Origin: Datisca glomerata
Taxonomy: Eukaryota > Streptophyta > Magnoliopsida > Cucurbitales > Datiscaceae
Direction: 5' to 3'
Assembly: GCA_003255025.1 (NCBI GenBank)
Contig: QANY01006243.1
Coordinates: 192,405-256,404, forward strand
Length of the DNA: 64,000 nucleotides
The notes under the pieces: generated by a model
The model's input: the letters and a program-made list of their open reading frames with translations, nothing else
The model's database searches: none
What the model was told of the DNA's origin: nothing
Part shown: positions 1 through 15,725 of the stretch, piece by piece
Numbering within the stretch: position 1 is the first letter of the stretch
Layout: every line of letters begins with the position of its first letter
Translations under genes and position numbers: made by a program

Positions 1-500
1 TACTTTAATGAAAGTACTCTTTCCATTAAGAGTTTTCAAAAGTGACTCTAGTCTACGGTCAGATAAATGAACCGTCCCGTCGGGAGCTCGTATGAGAGTT
101 GGTTTAACTGTCTTAACTATGATGGAATATTTCTGAGATGTTAATGAGCAAGACGTGCTTCTATTTATTGACAATATCTTCCGTTTCGTCCATAACCGTC
201 CCGTCGGGAGCTCGTATGAGAGTTGGTTTAACTGTCTTAACTATGATGGAATATTTCTGAGATGTTAATGAGCAAGACGTGCTTCTATTTATTGACAATA
301 TCTTCCGTTTCGTCCATACGGAATCCGAAGTATCTGCCTTATTGGGTAGAATGCCTTCTGTTGTGGGTTATCAACCCACTCTTAGTACGAAATGGGTTCT
401 TTACAAGAAAGAATTACTTCTACCAAGGAAGGAAGGGTCCATAACTTCTATTCAAGCAGTTTATGTACCTGCGGACGATTTGACCGATCCTCCCCCAACT
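1..500 (+). pseudogene. atpB: Chloroplast atpB fragment in nuclear DNA (NUPT)
   Basis: The region translates in pieces to the central part of the plastid ATP synthase beta subunit. Recognisable stretches are [32 protein letters not shown] and [18 protein letters not shown], about 279-495. Weaker similarity reaches back toward position 30. It is broken by several frameshifts, including an added CCCGT near 75 and a missing base near 400. A 124-bp segment (70-193) is repeated in tandem (194-317); 124 is not a multiple of three. Similarity stops after the DDLTDP codons at about 495. No intact reading frame remains and the flanks are not plastid sequence, so this is a transferred, dead fragment rather than an organelle gene. 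Confidence 0.9.
70..317. repeat. 124-bp tandem duplication inside the atpB fragment
   Basis: Two almost identical copies, 70-193 and 194-317, each beginning AACCGTCCCGTCGGGAGC. Because both copies carry the same added CCCGT, the duplication arose after the fragment began to decay, or the two events were linked. Confidence 0.9.
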
Positions 501-540
501 GAACTAGACTACTTCCTTAATGAAACTAATATAATATAAA

Positions 541-981
541 CGTAAGAACCAATAATAAAAAATATAAAAAAAAGTCTCAAATTTATATAGCAAGCATTTA
601 CGAGAAACTCATTTCTTTATGAAATATTAGTAATACACCATATAATACACGTATCATACACATAATAACTAACAGAGGTGCAAACAACAAATGATAAGAG
701 GACAATAAGCAATAGATAATCAAAACTCAAGTCAAATTTTATTAAATCCATCCACCTACATTATTGTCCAAACCCCACTTCCCCAAACTGGTGGGAAACG
801 AAATCAACATTTCTCTATTTCCCAAAAACTTGTAATTAATCACCGATTATTTTGGTGTAAAACCTTAAATTAAAAAAAGGACAAAAAACTCTCGATGATT
901 ACAAAATTATCGAGAAATTACAATTAGAAAACCGAGAAAGTACCACAAGATGTTCAAAAACTAACAAAGAAACATTTATTC
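541..981. other. Intergenic/3' flank, AT-rich
   Basis: No gene seen. The part next to 981 should hold the 3' UTR of the PFP alpha gene, which is transcribed leftward; no clear poly(A) signal was assigned. Confidence 0.5.
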
Positions 982-6496
<5,515 letters not shown>

Positions 6497-6596
6497 GGCT
6501 ATGGTTGTTTACACCCACCCTCTGGCTGTTTCAGAGTTTTTTTTTTCTTCTCCTCCTTAACCGCTACAGCTGAGAGAGGTTGTTCGTAAGATTAGT

Positions 6597-6603
6597 TTTA
6601 TAG
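6597..6603 (-). promoter_or_regulatory. TATA-like box of PFP alpha
   Basis: TATAAAA on the minus strand, about 100 bp upstream of the start codon at 6496. It is followed in the direction of transcription by a CT-rich leader and the start context CCATGG. Spacing fits a short 5' UTR. Inferred from position only. Confidence 0.5.
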
Positions 6604-7779
6604 GAGCCGGCGATACTACCAACCATTAACCAATGTGCACCTGTTTGTTTGTTTGGTGGTACTTTTCTGTGATTTACGGAAGAATTCTCCTACATCATGT
6701 TACTATTACAAAACTACCCCCCGTTTCTTAATTCCCCCGTTTCAAAACAAAACTGCCCCCAGTTTCTTAGAAATAAGGTTTTTTATTTTTAAGGTTAGCA
6801 GCACCCCCTCGGCCCTCCTACTCATAAGACTCATATAGTGGGATCAATTTTATTTCATCGACTCTACCAAACAGTCGTTATTATTGTGTCAATTACTTAA
6901 ATTTCTCAATCGTTTACTCATGTTTTTGAGAAATAATTATATGTACTCCACGTTATACTGAGATTAAGATAGAAAAGTAACATAATTGGTAACAACTAAT
7001 AAGGGAAAAATAATTAGGCTAGCTATCATTCATCCTTATTAAGCTGTCGTTTTCACCAACTAGGGAGTGGAGTTGCCTGGCCATATTAGAGCCCCTTTGC
7101 CAATTATTTGACTCACTTCATCGACTTGATTGTTAATGGGGTTGTAAAATCTTACAGTTTGATGTCCGGTCTCAAATGAATCATACAACGAAGCTGAGGG
7201 CGTAGGTATGAGGTATTGGCCAAAGGGGGCGGTCGATGCTGAGTACTGGCCTTTTATTTTTCTTAAGGGCCACTAAGGTCTAAGAATTGGGCAATGCTGA
7301 CTTGTTAGTGAAGGGGTTGGTAGTCGATGCTGAGTGCTGATTCGCATTTGGATTTGGAATATGCGGCAAAGGACATTCTTGGAAATTCATTACATTCACT
7401 GACTAACCAAACTACATCTATATCAGCAGTGGCCAGTGGCTGACTTTCCTAAACCCATCTAATCCTCCACTGTCGTCATGGCTTGCTTAGCACGACAAGA
7501 AAACGCAAATCATAGTGTATATTAATCTAGATCAGCTAAATCATCATCCAAACAAGAACTATGGTGCAATTATAATTATCATCCCTAATGAAACAATCCT
7601 CCCAAAAAATAAAGAACATCAATGCACCAGAACAATGAGTAGTTGATGTTCAAGAAAGATATAAAGGCAAGTAACATAGAGTAGAGTCGATGTGAATTAT
7701 TCTCGCCACTAACTATAAACCATAGACTAAAAAAACATAACTTAACAATGAGGACGAAAGTCCCACTCCTGGAATTATC
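6604..7779. other. Intergenic between PFP alpha promoter and bZIP60 3' end
   Basis: No gene seen. It contains the upstream region of the PFP gene and, near 7780, the 3' UTR of the leftward-transcribed bZIP60 gene. A phrase of about 12 bp (GTCGATGCTGAG) occurs twice, near 7231 and 7323. Confidence 0.5.
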
Positions 7780-10126
7780 TCACATGGTATAAACCAAAAT
7801 ACTAGTTTTCATCTTTGTCTTTGCAGATCGGCATCTCCTGCTTTTCACGAAAGATTGTACTCGCGTCCATCCAGGATTATCACTTCCTCCCCGTTTTAGA
7901 GCGACTCTTTTTTGATCTCTCATGTCTTCCAGTGGAAATGCTTCCAGAGCTGGCTGGGGGATGGCGGGCAGCCACAACAGGTACATTATTCCCAGAAACC
8001 AAAGCAGGGAACCCAACAGCAGGGATTCTGCAAAAATAACAGAAATCAGTTTCTAAAAGGGTGATCATTTATTTGACCTATCACAAAATTACCTCAAGGA
8101 TAGGAAGTCGAATTGCCTTCTCTTCTACTTGCCATTTGGAGTACAAAGAGGTATAATAAATAAGCACAAACTAAAACCTTAGTCAAGGATTCCCAACTCA
8201 AAATCCAATTTGACGACATAATCACACACTAACAATTAATTAAGTCTGAAATGATCACGAATTATGGTAATCTCTCAGAAACTTTTAACATTTATCCGCA
8301 GTGTCGCCAACAGAGTAACTCCAGAACTAACTTGCAACTGACCATCATTATGATCTACTGCTATTTACAGGGGCCAAATTGCATTATATAATGTGTTGCT
8401 TATTACTTGTTATCTGACAGAACACACTGAAATCAAATTATGACACTTGTATCCTGATAGTAGCTCATGTTGGATCACTTGAATATGTGGATGATATGGA
8501 TAATGCAGAGCTGTTTATTTCTCACCATCAGAATGACATGTATAGAGAAGACCTAACTAGTTTCTTATCGATATTTAGCTCCTGAATCTATTTTTACACT
8601 CAGAAACATAACAAGGAAATAAGAACGATATCAAGATATTTCATGGCATATATTCAACGACCACAATTAGAAGCTACCTCAAGAAACTCACTAACCAATT
8701 ACAATCAATGAACAAACAAGCTCTGGTCAATAAGGGATCAGAGAGAATAAGTTCTGTAAAACACATTCGGGCATCATGCAGATCATTATAAATATAATTC
8801 AGAAATAAGAGTGACTGCCAATCACATACAAAATTAAATTTAAGTTTCTCACATAACATATGAAATTCACATTGGGCTAAGGTGCTTATAAAAGTTCAGT
8901 TGGTAAGTAAAAGCACACCTAACCGAGCTTCATTCGCAATTGGCTCCCGATCAGGCTAGTTAATGTAGATTCAATATATACTACAAGTGGCGGTCACAAT
9001 AGAAATATGATTATAAACCCTAGATCCAACTTCAGTATCTGATGGCCAAACAAAAACTCAAAACCTAGAGAATCTCCATGAAATTCATGAAAAGATACTG
9101 ATATCTGTTGACATAATCCCATATAGGACGCATCCCTTACATTTTTCCCGCGACCAAGAGTTCTTTGGACTACAATATATCCTACATACAGGAAAGAGAT
9201 GATAAGGTAAAAGATGACAGAGAAGGTAAGGAATCCTACCCAACAAGAGCACGGCAGACTCCTGCTTGGCCGGGGATGCACCAGATGCACGGCCCATCTG
9301 CAAACTAAGTCGGAGAGCCTGATTCTCAGCATAGCTAAACTGAAGCAAATGGCCCAATCTCCGGCATTCTCCTTCAAGATACCTACTCTTTATCTCCAGA
9401 TCCCTCACGTACATCTTTTTCCTCTCCCTCGATCTCACTGCAGCATCTCTATTTCTCAGCTGCCTGAAAATTTCAAACCCAGTTATGTAATAGTAAACTA
9501 AACCCTGACACAAATTTTGCCAAGAAAGTGCAAAATAGAACCACTGAGATCATTAAACTAGCCATTTCAATGATTTAATCAGAGTAAGTCCATCAGATTG
9601 GTAGTCAAACAACAAAAGCATACCTCCTCCGTTTTTTGGAGTTATGATCATTAGCGTCTTCACCATGTTTGGTATCAGTGTCTGCTCCAACCACCTTATC
9701 CTCGTCCGAATGGAAACCTTTAGCTTTGCTATCAATATCTGCTCCATCGACCTTATCCTCGTCCGAATGAAAACCCTTACATTTCCCATCATTAGAAGCG
9801 CTGGAATCCACGTCAAACGGAGTATCAACATGCTCAATCGACCCCTCCCCTCCGCAATCAAGAAGTAAATCAGCGAAGAAGCTGTTGGAAGGGTCCTCTA
9901 AAGGATTCGAAGAAACCATATGACTATCATCTTTCATAAGCATGTTTTTGATCTCGCCGATCCACGAAAAAACCGAACAAGGGGACTGACTCAATAAAAC
10001 CTCCCCTGATGATGAATCTCCCAAAACCGGGGGTTCCATACTAAAAAAATCAGTGCCCTCAGGGAAATCATCAAAAAGACTACTACAGTCAAACTGTTCA
10101 GAATCATGAAATTCCACATCCTCCAT
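7780..10126 (-). CDS. bZIP60: bZIP60-type membrane-tethered transcription factor (unfolded protein response)
   Basis: Exons (complement): 9624-10126, 9240-9463, 7780-8027. Together they make 975 nt = 324 aa; Arabidopsis bZIP60 is 295 aa. The N-terminus is acidic (SWIGEIKNMLMKDD about 54-67) with two tandem copies of a 19-aa acidic repeat (about 116-153). The basic region KKRRRQLRNRDAAVRSRERKK (about 164-184) is followed by a leucine zipper (about 185-225). The family-typical PAKQESAVLLLESLLLGSLLW leads into one transmembrane helix (about 243-263), then a lumenal tail with the conserved KSRRCR. Known for the family: the precursor sits in the ER membrane; under ER stress IRE1 cuts the mRNA and the frameshifted protein enters the nucleus to activate chaperone genes. 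The codons over the membrane segment hold the IRE1-type region; see that entry. Confidence 0.94.
7990..8027 (-). promoter_or_regulatory. IRE1-type unconventional splice region of bZIP60 mRNA
   Basis: In the normally spliced mRNA, GGAAUCC (two Gs from the end of exon 2, the rest at 8027-8023) can pair with GGGUUCC (8014-8008), leaving the loop CUGCUGUU (8022-8015). That loop contains the CxGxxG pattern IRE1 recognises. The hairpin spans the exon 2/3 junction, so it exists only after conventional splicing. Known family behaviour is removal of about 20-23 nt, which shifts the downstream frame. I could not place the second cut site with confidence. The shifted frame is open to a stop at 7880 and ends with a basic stretch (RHERSKKSRSKTGRK). 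Confidence 0.7.
9670..9790 (-). repeat. 57-bp in-frame tandem repeat in bZIP60 exon 1
   Basis: Two copies encode KGFHSDEDKV-GAD-D-K, offset by 57 bp (19 aa); the phrase CTTATCCTCGTCCGAATG begins at 9695 and 9752 on the plus strand. It lies between the activation-type N-terminus and the basic region and accounts for part of the extra length relative to Arabidopsis bZIP60. Confidence 0.9.
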
Positions 10127-10325
10127 TGACGAAGAGAAATCGAAAATTCAGGTGGTAGGAAAATCAAAATAGAGCTATTTACATAACAAACGAAAGAGAG
10201 AAATTGAAAGTCGAAAATAAAATCTAGAAAAAAATTGCATGTGACTATGTAAGTTCTAATTTGTAACAAAAAGATGAGAGTGAGAGCATCTGAATTCTGT
10301 ATTCCGTCTCTGTGAGGCAAAAATA

Positions 10326-10336
10326 ATATATATACA
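10326..10336 (-). promoter_or_regulatory. Possible TATA box of bZIP60
   Basis: TATATATA on the minus strand about 200 bp upstream of the bZIP60 start codon. Further upstream are a CCAAT near 10512 followed within a few bases by CACGG, and a CACGTG G-box at 10559-10564. These resemble the elements that ER-stress factors bind, but the spacing is not the textbook CCAAT-N9-CCACG. Confidence 0.4.
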
Positions 10337-10680
10337 CGAAAAGAAAACGCGTATGTATTATTATAATGACGGCAACTGGCGACTCTTCTTCTCTTTCTAT
10401 CTTTTTTTTTTGGGTTAAAAGTTATATATTAGTGCCTCAAGGGATAATTAACCAAGTCTCCGTAACCGTAGAGGTTGGAGGAGATCATACGGACAGTGTC
10501 ACATCACTCATCCAATGGGATCACGGCAACTGGAAAACAAGCTGAGTTAACTTACTTACACGTGGAGATGCTGCCACATGGAATTTGTAAAAGAATAGTG
10601 AGCCTCAATATTTTACTGACTTAACAAATTGAATTAATATAATTAGTTAAATCACATACTCATATCTTAAAAATTATGGA

Positions 10681-10895
10681 TTCAACTAATATTCTCTCAT
10701 TCCTCTTAAAATTTATAAGTAACATTGATAAAAAAAATATTTTACTCACTTTTAATATTAAGTTTTAGAATCTTAGAGGTCGTTGATTTAACTAATATTT
10801 TCTCATTCCCCTTATAATTTATAAGTAACATTAACAAAAAAAACATTTTAGAGACTTTTAATATTAAATTTTATAATCTATTTTACTCATATTCG
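10681..10895. repeat. About 106-bp tandem duplication, AT-rich
   Basis: Two diverged copies. Key phrases repeated are ACTAATATT-TCTCATTCC, TTTATAAGTAACATT and TTTTAATATTAA, starting at 10685 and 10791. No coding content. Confidence 0.8.
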
Positions 10896-10923
10896 CATGT
10901 GGATGTTGTTTGCTCCTAATTTC

Positions 10924-11333
10924 TAGGAGTGAAAATTAATTACCGAATTGACCGAACCAAACTGAAAATGATAAGTTCGGTTGGTTCTTTATATGTGTTC
11001 AGTTCAGTTCGAGGAAATGAGAAAACTGAAGTTTCGGTTATGTTTAAATTTTTGGTAGTTTTTGAATCGAACCGAAACATTAAATTCATATTATTTTTTA
11101 TATATTAACCGAAATAAAACTTTAGTTATATATATTTTTAATTAATAATACCGAAAAGAAGAATCGAACCGAAACTCACGATTCAATTCGGTTCTTTTGA
11201 CATGAACAGTTCGATTCGATTTTATTGCCGAACCGAAGTTTCGATTCGGTTTGATTTTTCACCAAAAAACCGAAGTTTTGATTTGTTTTGATTTTTCACC
11301 AAAAAATTAACCGAACCGAAAACACACCTACTA
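10924..11333. mobile_element. hAT-like MITE rich in CGGTTCGGTT motifs
   Basis: About 410 bp, no coding capacity. The left end is TAGGAGTGAAAATTAATTAC. The right end read in reverse is TAGTAGGTGTGTTTTCGGTT, giving imperfect inverted ends related to the TAGGGGTG-type termini of small plant hAT elements. The interior is full of CGAACCGAA / TTCGGTTCGG motifs. Flanks are CTAATTTC (10916-10923) and CTAATTTG (11334-11341), an 8-bp target duplication with one mismatch, the size expected for hAT insertion. Confidence 0.75.
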
Positions 11334-11341
11334 CTAATTTG

Positions 11342-13660
11342 GAACAATATACTAATTTAGAATACTAAAAACTTTAATAACCGTTCAATTTCTGCAACAA
11401 CTGAAAAGAAAAACAATCTGCACCCAACCCTGAAACTGTCTCAAATTTTCAATTTCTTTTCGTTTCCCCTCTTTTTTGAAATTCTCGTCTATTTCATTAT
11501 GATTTTTTATAAAAATTAAAAAATAAATTGTGAAGATATATTAGAAAAAAATTGTGTATACTAATTGCAGGTAAAAAGAACACAAAAAGATTTTTGTGAG
11601 GATTTAAAACTAGGATGTTCATAAAATTAAGGCAACTAAATGAGAGGTTAGTATAATATACTACTTTTTTTTTATAAGAGAATGAAAAATTTGTGAAAAT
11701 TTGGTCCTTGGATCGGAAGCAAGCCGTCACTAAGAAAGGTTAAATTAAATCGAAGTACAATGTATGATAATCGTCACATTTGCTAAATCACAGATATTAG
11801 AAAAAATAAAAATGTAACATACTACGCGATATTGTCAAAATAACCTTACCTCATTATAAAATGTATCTCTAGCTCACAAACTTAAATTGCCATAGATGCG
11901 ATGACAGTCTTCATTCTTGTAGCCTTTACTTGCACAAATATTCGAAACCTTATTAGACTATTATTTATTTGCAGGTTCCCCCGACAATCATATTATTCGT
12001 CTCCTCAATCAAAGAGACTTTCAATGATTCAATAATCAATGCAATTTTAGTATCCACAATTCTGGGTAGAAAGACTTGAAGTGAGAGCACCATCATAATG
12101 ATTAATTGCTAAATCAAAAACATGTAACTGAATTTCAATCATAGATACGGAACTACCACTTAAGGATCTTTTAGCAACAAAATGATTATCTACTAACAAT
12201 GAATGAAGGATTGAACGCTGAAGGGCAACTGAGGCAAGAACATGCATTGTTTTATAATCTGCAGACTTTAACAAAGAAATCAATTGATGATAAATATAAT
12301 CTAGACATTCTACATTTATTCCTAAGCCAAGGTTTGGCAGAAAGAAAGATCGTCTTATGTTTCGAATATGAAGGATGACCACGGGTCAATATTTCTCAAC
12401 TTAGACGCTAACCTTCCTTGTGCTCCTTGAGCACACTTAGGTGCACAACAACTCCAATAATTAAAGGAATCAGAACAGTTTCTTCACCATTGACAAAAGT
12501 TAAGAAGTAAAAGCAAATACTTATCTCTATGTTTTAATAGAACTAAACAGATTTATATCATATACTAGTAACGCATAAAGGAAAACGAACATTTTCTTTT
12601 GCTATCGACCTAAGATAAAAAAAACCATATCCTCCCCACCAAATGAATGGAATGGAATCAAACAGGTATGGAAATGGAAAAAAATGAATGTTCAACAGTT
12701 TGTCTCATTCAACTAGGAAATTTTTCAGCTAGGCAATTACAAGCTGCAAATAAGGCCAATGAGCCAATGAAGTAACACTTCAGAGGTGTCAAGAAAACAC
12801 AGGGTAGAGATTCTGACTGAAGAAAACAAAAGCACGAACTCTAATCTCCATTACCTAGCATGATACCCATGCTGCAGTCATACCACTCAAATGATCAAAT
12901 TCAATTACTTACCTACAAAGTGATAAAACTAGTGACTGCAGACATTAAAGTGAAAAGTGCTCAAGGAGCTAATGTAAAGCTGTCTTATATACTGGTAAAT
13001 GGTAATAGCAACGGCACATAGAAGTAGAGTTTTGCCATCTGAGCATTTACATAGTCAATAAAGATAAAGATGCCAGTATGCAACCTAAATCTTACATTAA
13101 ATTAAACTGTTTTTCTGTGATGTCTTTTTGGTTTATCACTTCTTGTGAATACTACCACGTAAAAACTTAAATCTTGAATTGGTTAACACTAACACATTCT
13201 AGTATAGGACCATACTCAACCATTCCCAAAGAATTTGGTTAAGGTACAATTTTCACAGATATCTACAAATTGCTTCAGCAGCGGAAGTTTCAGTAGCAGT
13301 TTCTCCAGACAAATTATGTATATTTCCAATACAGACCCAAAACCAAGGTAAGTAGCTTACCATAGAATTCCCTGTGTGCCTTCTGTAATATATATTCAAA
13401 CTAGACTACAAGTGGACGATCAAATCAGGTGGGGTTAAAGATAAAACCATCAAGCGTACAAATGTCCCACACCAACTATGTGCAACAGATTTGATCTCAC
13501 TACATCATACGCCCTCACGGGGGATATCCTAGGGGGTAAGAACTACTTTCTGTCAATACAATACAATGCTCATGCAAAAGATGGTATTCCTATAACGTGG
13601 TTCTTTCTACTAACAAAACAATTTGCTCAAATGTAAAGCAAATAACTGATATATATATAN

Positions 13661-13699
<39 letters not shown>

Positions 13700-14900
13700 G
13701 TCTCTTTTTCTTTTCCTTGGGTCAGGTTACAAAGAAAATAGTATATAAAGCTGGAAGTAAACTAAAGGAGAGTATCAGGTTAAAAAACTACCTAAATGAT
13801 CATATGATATCAAAGCAAAATTCCTTAGTAAGAAGCAAGCACATTGTAACTATTTCCTTCTCTAACAAAACAGAACAAATAATCAGACGCTACAGATTTG
13901 GCCATTAGAATCTCATATTATGCAACTTTTTCAAGTTGATAATCTCAAAAGGAGGCATAAATGAACCACTATGCTTTTTATGCGTAAAGGGGGCCATACG
14001 GAGCCTCATAAACAGGAAGCTTCTCTAAAATCTCAGGGCATCCAATAAAGAGGATTAAAACTCTTTCAGTTTCACAAATGTAGGTTCGATAACAATTAAC
14101 CACTAGCTCTCCATTCCGCTTATTATGATCTGTACGCACACAACAAAAAAAAGCAACTTTAACTAGATTAACTCTTGGATAATAAGAAAGAAACACAACA
14201 TGGTTCTATTTTCTCTCTCCCAAATGAGGAAGTGAAGAACAGACGTAAGGAGGTCGTGCAGGCCAAAAGTAGGAACAATATGATTGGGTACTGAAAATAA
14301 ATATATTACGTTAGCCTAGAGGTACAGTGACTGGTTTCACTCAACCAGATTAAGAGTACATGTTTTCAATGAAATTAACCTAGATGGGTAATTGGGCGGA
14401 GGAACACCTTACAAGTTAGAGATCTTGTTTTTCAAATCTACTCACCATCTACTATTATTTAGTAGGTGGCAAGGCTTCTCCCAAACAATCTACGAAAATT
14501 TGATTTTATATCTAAGTTAACACAGAAATGGTATGCTACCTACAAATTTTAAAGTATGCAATCAATAGTATAAAACTTGCCCAATTCTTCTTGACAAGAT
14601 CAATGAAGATGAAGCATGAAATCATACAACACGAGGAGCAAATTATCATACAGTACCAACGTAACAAAAGGAAAAAAAAAGCACCTAAAATTGAAATTAG
14701 AAGTATAAGTAAATTACATCCACGATCAACCAAAAATATTGAACATCACCAAACTACAACTTCCATGCCAGCATATTAGCTAGAAAAAGTTTCCAACGCG
14801 TTCAAAACAGCACGCAATAACCATGTTTCAAGGTTACATGAAAAAGATTTGAACCCAGAATAGGTACCGGTAGGTGAACAATAACAGATGTTCGTGGTCA
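11342..14900. other. Noncoding stretch with two unassigned open segments
   Basis: Mostly AT-rich without a recognisable gene. Two minus-strand open segments stand out. One is 12047-12382 (111 codons, containing LHVFDLAINHYDGALTSS). The other is about 13978-14130, reading ERVLILFIGCPEILEKLPVY and looking exon-like. I recognise neither. They could be exons of an unidentified gene, or part of the 3' region downstream of U2AF35, which is transcribed toward them. An N sits at 13660. Confidence 0.35.
13664..13698. repeat. (GA)n microsatellite
   Basis: About 17 GA dinucleotides directly after a short TA run that contains the single ambiguous base at 13660. The N is probably a length ambiguity in the assembly. 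Confidence 0.95.
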
Positions 14901-15725
14901 CTACTTCTCCTCCCTCTCTCGATTCCACTGTTCAATCCTAGCCCGGCGTTCCTCGCTTCCTTCTCTCACAGGGCTCCTGCTGCGCCTCGGGCTCCCTTGT
15001 CTTCTCCTACCCCCATCTCTGTCATGACGATCGTGGCGTTCCCTGCTGCGCCCGTTCCCACGATAATCACGTTCACGGACATCTCTTTCTCGCCTATCGT
15101 AGTCCTTCCGCAAGCGCGGGCTCGTACTTCGGCTCCTGCTCCTGCTTCTTCTGAACTTGCGATACCTCCCAAAGAGCTTCCTCCTCAAGTCCTTCCCAAT
15201 CATCTTTACATGCATAAAATTACAATATCCTCCTCGATTACAGTTGTTCTCCTCATATTGGCGGCAAGTGGCCTCGCGAAAATCAGTGACAGGAGAGAAA
15301 TCCGCAATAATTGGCCTACCGGAGTAGAAACGACCCTGGAAAGCTTGAAGGGCGGCGGCAGCCTGATCCTCTTCTCTGAACTGGACGTAAACGTTGCCGA
15401 TCATGTGGTCGGCAAGGTTATCGCAAACGTTGAGGCTCTCGATCTCACCGAACTTGCAGAGTTCTTCGAAGATGTCCTCGTAGAAGTCCTCGAAGTGTTC
15501 CTGGATCTTGAGGGGATCGATGGGCTGGCCTTGAGCGTCAACTCCAGGGGTGATCATGTCGGGTCGCTGGTACATGTTAGACAATAGAAGGGTAGGGGAA
15601 ATAGTAGGGCGGTTATGGAGACGAGAGCAGCGGTCACCGTGGCGGCAGGCGCCGATCTTAAAGTAGAAGGGGCAGTTGACGCGGTCCTTCTCAGTGCCAA
15701 AGATAGAAGCCAGGTGCTCCGCCAT
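14901..15725 (-). CDS. U2AF35: U2 snRNP auxiliary factor small subunit (U2AF35)
   Basis: Single-exon 274-aa reading frame. With the large U2AF subunit it recognises the AG at the 3' splice site in the nucleus. Two CCCH zinc fingers are visible: C18-x8-C27-x5-C33-x3-H37 and C154-x7-C162-x5-C168-x3-H172. Between them lies the U2AF-homology RRM (about 40-145), including [20 protein letters not shown]. The C-terminus is an arginine/serine and RD/RE-rich domain (about 190-255) followed by [11 protein letters not shown]. The start [20 protein letters not shown] is the canonical family start. Plant U2AF35 coding regions are normally intronless, so the lack of introns does not imply a retrocopy. No lesions are visible. 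Confidence 0.97.
   Translation of the reverse strand: MAEHLASIFGTEKDRVNCPFYFKIGACRHGDRCSRLHNRPTISPTLLLSNMYQRPDMITPGVDAQGQPIDPLKIQEHFEDFYEDIFEELCKFGEIESLNVCDNLADHMIGNVYVQFREEDQAAAALQAFQGRFYSGRPIIADFSPVTDFREATCRQYEENNCNRGGYCNFMHVKMIGKDLRRKLFGRYRKFRRSRSRSRSTSPRLRKDYDRRERDVRERDYRGNGRSRERHDRHDRDGGRRRQGSPRRSRSPVREGSEERRARIEQWNREREEK

Noticed and set aside
8005..8020. Exact 23-nt IRE1 intron assignment
   Set aside because: Only one CxGxxG loop is convincing; no second CxGxxG lies exactly 20 or 23 nt away, so I left the cut sites open.
14874..15587. 237-codon plus-strand frame
   Set aside because: It is the antisense shadow of the U2AF35 coding exon, whose RS/RD repeats keep several frames open.
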